NCBI GenBank assembly: GCA_964467615.1
Contig: CAYXRK010000260.1
Span: 1-5,121 of the forward strand
Direction of reading: 5' to 3'
Length of the DNA stretch: 5,121 bases
Source: CAYXRK01 sp964467615
GTDB taxonomy: Bacteria > Hydrogenedentota > Hydrogenedentia > Hydrogenedentales > GCA-2746185
In this document: in pieces, positions 1 through 5,121 of the stretch
Layout of the letters: each line of letters begins with the position of its first letter
Numbering within the stretch: the first letter of the stretch is position 1
Notes under the pieces: model-generated
What the model was told of the DNA's origin: nothing
The model's database searches: none
The model's input: the letters and a program-made list of their open reading frames with translations, nothing else
Translations under genes and position numbers: made by a program

Positions 1-28
1 CCATGACCCTAGTGTAACATGGTTAGTC

Positions 29-367
29 TCATTTTGAAAGCGAATTAGAATTAGCCGTATTTATGAGCCCCTCAACTTTTTTCAAAGGGATTAGGATCGC
101 TTTGTCTATTCCCTGCTCACGGGTTTTCATCTCCACAAGCACTCGGTTAACAGCGTGAAGTACCGTAACAATTGCCGTGCTCGAAATAAAAAGAATCCAT
201 GCCCACGTTGGAAAACAAAGAACAGTTTTTCCAGAAAGATCGGCAACGAACCCGGCACATTCGAGCACGGCGACCAGTAATCCATGCCAACCGTAGTAGA
301 CGATAGAAGTTGCGAGGTACGCGGAAGAACCCCAATAGCTCGTGGGACCTTTCTTATCGTCTGCCAT
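29..367 (-). CDS. Small two-helix membrane protein, unknown function
   Basis: The predicted product is 112 residues. Residues 1-16 are polar and charged (MADDKK start). Two hydrophobic stretches follow, at about 18-43 and 48-72, rich in Val, Leu, Ile, Trp and Tyr. The tail from about 73 is charged and polar, with several Lys and Glu, and ends in NSLSK. This predicts an inner-membrane hairpin with both ends on the same side. The ATG at 367 is the first start after an in-frame TAG four codons upstream, so the frame cannot extend further. Its ribosome site is poor: the nearest GGAG (382-385) lies 14 bases away. I recognise no family. Size and topology resemble holins and other small membrane proteins, but nothing confirms that. 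The overlapping frame that starts at 435 has a better ribosome site but a less protein-like sequence. The area is AT-richer than the large gene. It may be a genuine orphan gene or chance, so confidence is moderate. Confidence 0.5.
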   Translation of the reverse strand: MADDKKGPTSYWGSSAYLATSIVYYGWHGLLVAVLECAGFVADLSGKTVLCFPTWAWILFISSTAIVTVLHAVNRVLVEMKTREQGIDKAILIPLKKVEGLINTANSNSLSK

Positions 368-545
368 CTCGTTACTCTACACTCCGCAGGAAGAATCCTA
401 CCACTACGCGCAGCTGCCAAAAATCCTGTATTCATTGAAATTCCTTTGTTGGGGGAGTTAACTGGATAATTCCCGAAACAAAGGGATCTATGTTTGATGG
501 TTTTTCTTAGTTTTGGTTGAGCCATTGGTGTATCGTTACGGCGAA

Positions 546-580
546 ACGTAGAAATCCTTTTACGTAGAAATCCTTTTACG
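546..580. repeat. 16-bp direct tandem repeat, about 2.2 copies
   Basis: The unit ACGTAGAAATCCTTTT occurs at 546-561 and again, identically, at 562-577. It is followed by a further ACG (578-580), so the period is exactly 16 bases. It lies in the gap upstream of the small reverse-strand frame. Copies spaced by 16 bases are not a whole number of helical turns, so a paired-operator reading is not favoured. A slippage duplication is the simplest explanation. Confidence 0.9.
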
Positions 581-866
581 ACGCGCAGAGGCCCCCGATT
601 GAGGGAAAAATGGTCCGTCACCATTGGCAGCACTGGACTTACGCGATTCTACCCTCGAGAAAAGGTCTCGCAAACTCCGGAAATGTACCGGTAAAGTCCG
701 TTCAAACGCTGGAAATTTCCGCTCAATCTCCGTTCCTTTCCCGATCTTGGGTGACTTGGTTGTCTTTACGATGGAATTCTCGCTGGGGATGTTCGCCTCG
801 GACTGGTCGGACGGATGGGACGGATCGGTTTTGGAACGACGCGAACGGCAGACGAGGGAACCGCCC

Positions 867-878
867 CTATATATATAG
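867..878. repeat. AT-rich perfect 12-bp palindrome
   Basis: CTATATATATAG is its own reverse complement and sits directly after a short C-run in the intergenic gap. It could be a melting or protein-binding site or a chance TA repeat. No -35 box at suitable spacing was seen on either strand, so I do not call it a promoter. Confidence 0.6.
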
Positions 879-1018
879 TCCAAGTCTGTTGACCTAAATT
901 TTTGAAAAGAGGCCAGTTTTAGGGGCTGAAATAGAGTTTCTCGAGGGGTAGGGCGGACCCGTATCGGGCTCGGGGAGTCTGGCTTCGACGTTGCAAAGCT
1001 CAGCTTCGCGGACAAGCG

Positions 1019-1046
1019 CGTTCCCAAGTACGACAACTTGGGAACG
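1019..1046. repeat. REP-like palindrome, 11-bp perfect stem
   Basis: CGTTCCCAAGT (1019-1029) and ACTTGGGAACG (1036-1046) are exact reverse complements around the six-base loop ACGACA. A smaller imperfect palindrome, AAGCT-C-AGCTT (996-1006), lies just to the left. The TTCCCAAG...CTTGGGAACGAG core resembles a class of short dispersed extragenic palindromes that I recall from several environmental bacterial genomes. There they also create spurious ORFs reading like 'LVPKL..LGT', and the reverse frame here reads exactly such a string. The palindrome is seen directly. Membership of a multicopy REP or MITE family is inference, because only one copy lies in this window. On the reverse strand it sits about 110 bases after the large gene's stop. 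No T-run follows, so it is not a canonical terminator. Confidence 0.7.
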
Positions 1047-1076
1047 AGGGGAAACCCGCCAGAAACCACCGCCACA

Positions 1077-1145
1077 CCGAAATAGCCCTTCGGCCCACTT
1101 TCGGAACCGCCAACTTGCGCCGTTTTTCTGGGTATGGATTGGCGG
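1077..1145 (-). terminator. Weak inverted repeats just 3' of the large gene
   Basis: Two inverted repeats lie within 80 bases after the reverse-strand stop. CCGCCAA (1107-1113) pairs with TTGGCGG (1139-1145) across a 25-base loop. CCGAAA (1077-1082) pairs with TTTCGG (1099-1104), with a possible inner GCC/GGC pairing. Neither is followed by a U-tract in the reverse direction. They could protect the 3' end or mark a factor-dependent end, but they fail the usual criteria for an intrinsic terminator. Confidence 0.2.
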
Positions 1146-1154
1146 CCGTTGCTA

Positions 1155-4100
1155 CTACTTGGGCGCCGCTTCCATGATGCCTCGGAGCCGCTCGACGAAC
1201 GCCTGCGTCATGGGGAATTCCCCCGGGTAGCGTTGCCACGAGACGTGCCCGTCCATATAAAGCACCCAACCGCCGGGTTCGGGCCTGTCGCCGGGAACTT
1301 CCCAGAGGATCGGGACGTTGGATTGGCCTGGATGAGGCGCGGTGCCGTTGAAATCCTCGATGAGATAGCGTTCGATACCTTCGCGGAGCCGGTAAATATA
1401 GTCGTTACCTCCCGTGCCGATTCCGTTAGGAACTTCGATATCTTGGTCGTAGATCGCCTCGGGTCCGTGTTCTTCGTATGCATCGAGAAACGCAAGTGCA
1501 GTCTCTTCTTTCGTGATGCAATAGCCGAGGTAGCAAAGCTTCGCGCCGATTTCGCCACGAATAAGGGGAACGAACGCCGGATCGGGCATGTAGTCGGGAT
1601 ATATTTTTTCGATATCGGGACAGAACAGTCCGGGGATTTTGGTCATGGGCGGAAATTTTTCGCCCCGGCTTTCGTTCGCAAACATTTTGAACGAAAGACC
1701 GATCTGCTTCATCTGGTTCACGCGTTCTTCGTGCTCAGGGCCCAATGGGACTTCCGAGGAGGGCATCGGCCAGGTGGCGACCGGGACGGACGAGCTCGTG
1801 TCGGCAAGTGAAGATTGATGCAGGTATTCCTCGAAGGCGAGGAGGCGGCTTGGAGGGTAGTGGAGGATAAGTCTTCCGGTCTGTTTGTCGAAGTTTAGGA
1901 TACTGATTTCCTTCTTTGTTCCAGGTTCCGTGATCGGCCAAAGGAAGGTGTCGAGGATCGCTTTGACCGATGCGATATCGACTTCGGACACGCTTTCATC
2001 GGGGCTTCCCAACACCGCGGCCAATGTCTTGCTCAGCGATTGGGGAAGTTGGTAACTGCGCGTGACCAACTCTTCAAACGTTTCGTTTCGGATATTCTCG
2101 GGCGTGGATATCCAGAGGAAGGACGGTTGGACGGCGTAGTCCAGGTTGAGCGGACGCAGAACCACGCGCAGGGCTTCCCTGATGGAAACATTCCGGAGAT
2201 TGACGTACTCGACGATGCCGTCGGTCGTGAATTCGACGCCGGTGGTCTTGCTGCGAAATACGATTCCGTCGCCAGACTTGTTCGGGACACTTTCGAAATC
2301 TCCTTTCCCTTCTGTGTCCCTCGGCGCGACGACGCGATTGTCGACGATGATGTTCATTTCGTACTGGTCGGTAAGGTACTCGAAGATATCGCGGATGTGG
2401 ACCTTTTCGAAGAATACTGAGACCGGCAGAAAGAGCGTCTCTTCGAGGTGGGAGAGCTCTGTAGTTGGCTGAGTCGCCCGCGTAGCGGGGGCGGCTGCGG
2501 TAGGCGTCGGGGATGGAGGCTCGGCCGTCGTTGACGCCACCGGGGTTGGTCCTCCCTTCACATGTTGCGCGTCGGTAGGGCTTGACTGCACCTCGGCCAA
2601 GATGTTTTTGGAAGTTGAAATCCAGATGCCCTCCGGTCGAACGGCATAGCCCAGATTGAGCGGACGCAGTAGGGCTTTAAGGGCTTCCTTGATGGAAACA
2701 TTTTGGAGATTGACGTATGGGACTTTGCCATCCGTCGGGAATTGGGCGCCGGTGTTTTTGTCGCGGAAGAGAGGGGGCTCGCCGGCGTCGACTGGAACAG
2801 CGACGATGTCTCCGTTCTTGACCGCTCCTCTCGATGGGACAACGCGATCGTCGAAGACGAAATTGAGCTTGGAGACCTTCGTGAAGAAGTCGGTGATATC
2901 GCGAAGTTGAATGTCTTCGAAATAGATGGACACCGGTTTTTCGAGAATCGCTTTAAGGCCGTCGATTTTGGCCTTCACAGCGTCGTCCGTCTCGTTTTGG
3001 GCAAGTTGCAGCGGTTCGGCTGCGGTTGGCGATGCGGTGGGCGCGTCGCGCAATGCGTCCTTTGCCAGTACTTGCGACTCGGGCGAGGATGTCGGTGCAC
3101 CCGCGACGAGAGTGATTTCCCATACCCCATCGCGCTTCACTATTTCGTAATTGTTCATGCGAAGGATGGTCTTCATGGCTTCTTCGAGAGGAATGTCTTG
3201 CAGATTTACCGTGACGCTGCCCGCGAAACCGACAGGGGCGACCACATTTACACCGGCCTTCGTGGCGAGGAGATCCACGACACTGGCAATCGGCATGTCC
3301 CGAAAGTCGAGATTGACGTGTTGCTTCAGAGCGCTGTCCTGCGGCGACGCGGCGACTTGCAGTGAATTCTCCGGGAGCGGTTGCGGCGTATCCGGGGTTG
3401 CCGGCGCGTCTTCGGCCCGTGTGATGACCCATACGCCGTCTCGCGTCTCCAGACCGAACTTGTTCTGTCGAAGGATTATTTTGACTGCCTGTTCGAGAGG
3501 AATGTCTTTCAGGTTCGCCGTAACATCTCCATTGATTTCGACGTCGGACTCGACCTTCATGCCCGCTTTTTTGGCGAGGAGGTCAATGACATTCCGAAGT
3601 GGCATTTCGCGGAAATCGACGTTAATGTGTTGCTGCAAGGGATCGGCTTGGGGTGATGGAGTGGCGGAATCCTGCGCATCCGGCTGCTGCGTCGCGGCCG
3701 CTTCGAGTATTTCGTTGTGATCGGCGACGCGATACGCGTCTCCGTCTGGAATCAATCCCAGCCCATTTTGTCGGAGAATAAGCTCAAGGGCATCGCCAAC
3801 GGGAATGTTGTCGAGCGTGGCGGTAACCGTTCCCCTCGCGAGTTCCGGCTGGGGCCATGTCAATGCAATTCGACCTTGATTGGCGAGGTCCTCCAATGCA
3901 AGCCGAAGCTCAGCCTCGCTGAAGTCCACTTCTATACGTTGGCGCAGCGGGTCGTCTGCTTCAGTCAGGCCGGGCGTTCGCAACACGAGGGCGGCGCGTT
4001 GTTCCGGGGTCATTTCAGACGGTAGCAGATATCGCTCGGCTTCCTCCGGCGTTGTGATCCGGTACACGCCTTTCTCGTACACGATGCCGAGATCGGACTC

Positions 4101-5121
4101 CGCAAGGACGTATTCTATGGCTTGGCCCAGGGGCATGTCCGTGAGGTCGCCGGTAAACGTTCCGCTGACTTCCTTACTCGCGATGACGTTGAGGTCAGCC
4201 AATGTGGCGAGTTGATTGATAACGACGTCGACCCGCGTCGGTTCGTCGAACGACAGGTCAAGCGGTTGTTGAAGCGGGTCTTCGCTCGCGGGCAAATCGG
4301 GGTTGTAGAGCGCGTACGTTTTCGGCGCGTTTTCATCGTCGGGTTGTTTCGGTTCCTGTGCATCGGTGAGGACGAGGCCGGCGGCCACGAAGAGGACGAT
4401 GGTTGCGAGTAGCGTCCAGCGGTAGGAGTTGCGGCGGAAGACTGCGATGGCGGCGATGCGGCGGCGGAGTTGCCAGCGGTCTTCGAGAATGCCGACTAGG
4501 CCGGGGAGCGGGGCGAAGCCGGCGCGGTGCTCGAGGAGCGTGAGGATGGTGTGGCCGTAGGCGTTCGATTCGCCGGGCCGGGCGTAGGAGAGGGCGAGGG
4601 CGTCGCAGGCGAGTTCGCGGTCGCCGCGCATTCGGGCGCAGGCGTACCACACGAGCGGGTTGAACCAGTGGACGACGAGCAGGATGGTCATCACCCAGTT
4701 CGCCCAGAGGTCGCGGCGCTGGTAGTGGGCGAGTTCGTGCAGGAAGACGTGGCGCAGTTGGTCGTCGGTGAGGCGTTCGGCGAGATCGCGCGGCATGAGC
4801 AGGCGCGGGCGGAACAGGCCGAACAGGGCGGGGGAGGTGACTCGGTCCGTTTCGACGACGCGGGGCGAGCGGCGCATGGCCATTTCACGCGCGCATTGAT
4901 CGAGTATTCCGAGGGCGCGTTCGGAGGTGACGGGTTGTGCGGTGCGGACGGCGCGCGACATCGCGAGATTCTTCCAGGCGATGGTGAGGGCGAGTAGCGC
5001 GGCACCGGAAAACCAGAGCGATGGCCAGAGGCCGACGTGTTTTGCGCGATCCCAGAGGGAGGGAGCGGGCGGCGCGATGTTGATGCTGGTGAATTCGTGG
5101 GGGGAGTACTCGAGGACGATC
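1155..5121 (-). CDS. M56 (BlaR1/MecR1-type) membrane metallopeptidase fused to six STN-like repeats and an H-X9-DG-like tail, 5'-partial
   Basis: The frame stays open from its TAG stop (1155-1157) to the right edge, giving at least 1,321 residues. The true start lies outside the window. The Met at 4961 is unlikely to be the start, because the 53 upstream codons encode a hydrophobic helix (about 4974-5039) typical of M56 proteins. Numbering from that Met, residues 70-126 form the peptidase core, with HELAH (75-79) as the HExxH zinc site and DRELACD supplying the likely third ligand, Glu116. A hydrophobic patch follows at 87-107 and a membrane helix at about 183-199. By analogy with BlaR1, everything after that helix should be periplasmic. 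That part comprises STN-like repeats at about 229-306, 338-416, 441-515, 544-618, 672-788 and 843-958, joined by Pro/Ala/Thr-rich linkers. A secretin-N1-like segment (962-1049) and a pseudopilin-like tail (1075-1268) follow. BlaR1 homologues cleave repressors after an external signal, and that role here is inference. The penicillin-binding sensor of BlaR1 is absent. Confidence 0.93.
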   Translation of the reverse strand, partial: IVLEYSPHEFTSINIAPPAPSLWDRAKHVGLWPSLWFSGAALLALTIAWKNLAMSRAVRTAQPVTSERALGILDQCAREMAMRRSPRVVETDRVTSPALFGLFRPRLLMPRDLAERLTDDQLRHVFLHELAHYQRRDLWANWVMTILLVVHWFNPLVWYACARMRGDRELACDALALSYARPGESNAYGHTILTLLEHRAGFAPLPGLVGILEDRWQLRRRIAAIAVFRRNSYRWTLLATIVLFVAAGLVLTDAQEPKQPDDENAPKTYALYNPDLPASEDPLQQPLDLSFDEPTRVDVVINQLATLADLNVIASKEVSGTFTGDLTDMPLGQAIEYVLAESDLGIVYEKGVYRITTPEEAERYLLPSEMTPEQRAALVLRTPGLTEADDPLRQRIEVDFSEAELRLALEDLANQGRIALTWPQPELARGTVTATLDNIPVGDALELILRQNGLGLIPDGDAYRVADHNEILEAAATQQPDAQDSATPSPQADPLQQHINVDFREMPLRNVIDLLAKKAGMKVESDVEINGDVTANLKDIPLEQAVKIILRQNKFGLETRDGVWVITRAEDAPATPDTPQPLPENSLQVAASPQDSALKQHVNLDFRDMPIASVVDLLATKAGVNVVAPVGFAGSVTVNLQDIPLEEAMKTILRMNNYEIVKRDGVWEITLVAGAPTSSPESQVLAKDALRDAPTASPTAAEPLQLAQNETDDAVKAKIDGLKAILEKPVSIYFEDIQLRDITDFFTKVSKLNFVFDDRVVPSRGAVKNGDIVAVPVDAGEPPLFRDKNTGAQFPTDGKVPYVNLQNVSIKEALKALLRPLNLGYAVRPEGIWISTSKNILAEVQSSPTDAQHVKGGPTPVASTTAEPPSPTPTAAAPATRATQPTTELSHLEETLFLPVSVFFEKVHIRDIFEYLTDQYEMNIIVDNRVVAPRDTEGKGDFESVPNKSGDGIVFRSKTTGVEFTTDGIVEYVNLRNVSIREALRVVLRPLNLDYAVQPSFLWISTPENIRNETFEELVTRSYQLPQSLSKTLAAVLGSPDESVSEVDIASVKAILDTFLWPITEPGTKKEISILNFDKQTGRLILHYPPSRLLAFEEYLHQSSLADTSSSVPVATWPMPSSEVPLGPEHEERVNQMKQIGLSFKMFANESRGEKFPPMTKIPGLFCPDIEKIYPDYMPDPAFVPLIRGEIGAKLCYLGYCITKEETALAFLDAYEEHGPEAIYDQDIEVPNGIGTGGNDYIYRLREGIERYLIEDFNGTAPHPGQSNVPILWEVPGDRPEPGGWVLYMDGHVSWQRYPGEFPMTQAFVERLRGIMEAAPK
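1158..1739 (-). other. Pseudopilin-like H-X9-DG C-terminal module (within the large gene)
   Basis: Residues 1075-1268 resemble the soluble part of the pseudopilin-like H-X9-DG (DUF1559-like) proteins. They show a VNQMKQIGLSFKMF helix, KFPPM, the YPDYMPDP segment, LCYLGYCIT, GTGGNDYIYRLREGIERYLI, SNVPILW and finally GGWVLYMDGHVSWQRYPGEFP. Free-standing members start with a prepilin peptide and helix, whereas here the module is the end of a multidomain protein and has no such leader. The histidine expected nine residues before DG is not present: the equivalent stretch reads RPEPGGWVLYMDG, one residue shorter. Confidence 0.7.
2088..2948 (-). repeat. Two long STN-like repeats with an inserted loop, R5-R6 (within the large gene)
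   Basis: R5 (about 672-788) and R6 (about 843-958) keep the STN pattern but carry an extra segment of roughly 35 residues in the middle. It runs from DDRVV or DNRVV to FR-K-TG--F-TDG and is absent from R1-R4. The period is exactly 510 bases (170 codons). The second halves (744-787 and 914-957) are identical at about 30 of 44 positions. At DNA level TTGAGCGGACGCAG (2146-2159, 2656-2669) and GGAGATTGACGTA (2195-2207, 2705-2717) recur unchanged. This indicates an internal duplication later than the split from the R1-R4 type. Confidence 0.85.
3108..4277 (-). repeat. Four compact STN-like repeats, R1-R4 (within the large gene)
   Basis: Four units of about 75-80 residues each follow the pattern beta-alpha-beta-beta-alpha-beta. 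Each has a vDF or LSF opening strand, a helix with DLLA or QLAT, a V-NL or F-GDL strand, then the signature D-I/M-P-L-x-x-A, an ILRQN-type helix and a closing GVW-IT or GVYRIT strand. The signature starts at residues 275, 385, 486 and 589, giving spacings of 110, 101 and 103. R3 and R4 are identical at about 42 of 74 positions and share the 17-base stretch TTCGAGAGGAATGTCTT (3183-3199 and 3492-3508, plus-strand reading). The fold matches the STN/secretin N0 type, known in secretins and TonB-dependent transducers as a periplasmic interaction module. Confidence 0.8.
4464..5121 (-). other. M56 peptidase domain region (within the large gene)
   Basis: This part of the large gene holds the membrane-embedded metallopeptidase, lacking its most N-terminal helices. 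Visible signatures are RPRLLMP (51-57 from the Met at 4961), the HVFLHELAHYQRRD block with the HExxH zinc motif, HWFNPLVWY (98-106) and RGDRELACDALAL (112-124). These match the order and spacing of BlaR1/MecR1 and related M56 proteins. All predicted catalytic and zinc-binding residues are present, so the enzyme is probably active. The family's usual partner, a BlaI-type winged-helix repressor, would be expected upstream, beyond the window edge. Confidence 0.92.

Larger units (their letters stand above)
368..1154. other. Long intergenic region without a convincing gene
   Basis: About 790 bases separate the small membrane-protein frame from the stop of the large gene. Open frames exist on both strands, including a 171-codon reverse frame at 560-1075. 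Their translations are low-complexity, rich in Arg, Ser and Pro, with no recognisable domain, and the longest runs through a palindromic repeat. I read them as non-coding. The region holds a 16-bp tandem repeat (546-580), a hairpin-forming inverted repeat AATGGT/ACCATT (609-614 and 620-625), a 10-bp palindrome (711-720), a 12-bp AT-rich palindrome (867-878) and the REP-like palindrome at 1019-1046. I found no convincing sigma-70 promoter, tRNA or riboswitch, though small RNAs cannot be excluded by eye. Confidence 0.65.

Noticed and set aside
1..22. Inverted repeat CCATG...CATGG after the small gene's stop
   Set aside because: It has only a 5-bp stem and a 12-base loop with no T-run, so chance is likely.
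609..625. Hairpin AATGGT/ACCATT with a short T-run on the reverse strand
   Set aside because: The stem is only 6 bp with few GC pairs, the T-run partly overlaps the stem, and it lies over 500 bases from the large gene's stop. It is too weak to call a terminator.
127..633. 168-codon reverse frame overlapping the small membrane protein
   Set aside because: The translation has no coherent fold or membrane pattern. The overlapping frame at 29-367 is more protein-like. Its good internal ribosome site is noted as a finding.
867..894. Possible promoter (TATATA and TTGACC boxes)
   Set aside because: The TATATA palindrome and TTGACC have the wrong order or spacing on both strands for a sigma-70 pair.
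560..1075. 171-codon reverse-strand open frame
   Set aside because: It is rich in Arg, Ser, Pro and Lys, has no domain or hydrophobic pattern, and its start region lies in the REP-like palindrome, a known source of spurious ORFs.
1134..1811. 225-codon forward open frame opposite the large gene
   Set aside because: It is a shadow of the strongly supported M56 fusion gene. Its composition follows from the antisense of GC-rich codons and no family is recognisable.
2088..4277. CRISPR or nucleotide tandem-repeat array
   Set aside because: The recurring words fall in codon phase and encode diverged protein repeats. There are no constant direct repeats with unique spacers.

Overview
The window is dominated by one large reverse-strand gene that runs off the right edge (1155 to beyond 5121). 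It encodes an integral-membrane zinc metallopeptidase of the M56 (BlaR1/MecR1) family. Instead of the penicillin-binding sensor of BlaR1, it carries a periplasmic tail of about 1,060 residues. That tail has six repeats resembling the secretin/TonB short N-terminal (STN) domain, then a secretin-N1-like segment, then a C-terminal module resembling the periplasmic part of the pseudopilin-like 'H-X9-DG' proteins.

Organism: the H-X9-DG-like tail, with a GGWVLYMDGH core followed by RYPGEFP, is of a kind I associate with Candidatus Hydrogenedentota and neighbouring Planctomycetota/Lentisphaerota-type bacteria. M56 proteins with large periplasmic extensions are also common there. This is recollection of family distribution, not a search result. 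The large gene is visibly GC-rich, while the first 600 bases or so are AT-richer.

Layout, left to right: (1) 29-367, reverse strand, a possible small two-helix membrane protein of unknown function. (2) 368-1154, about 790 bases without a convincing gene, holding a 16-bp tandem repeat (546-580), a 12-bp AT-rich palindrome (867-878), a perfect 11-bp-stem palindrome resembling dispersed REP-like elements (1019-1046), and two weak inverted repeats just 3' of the large gene. (3) 1155-5121, the 5'-truncated M56/STN fusion gene.

The two genes share a strand but are separated by the long gap, so nothing shows that they act together. In BlaR1/MecR1 systems the peptidase gene usually follows a BlaI/MecI repressor gene. 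That position (beyond 5121) is outside the window. The most noteworthy content is the domain chimera: a signalling-type membrane protease joined to modules otherwise found in secretins and pseudopilins.
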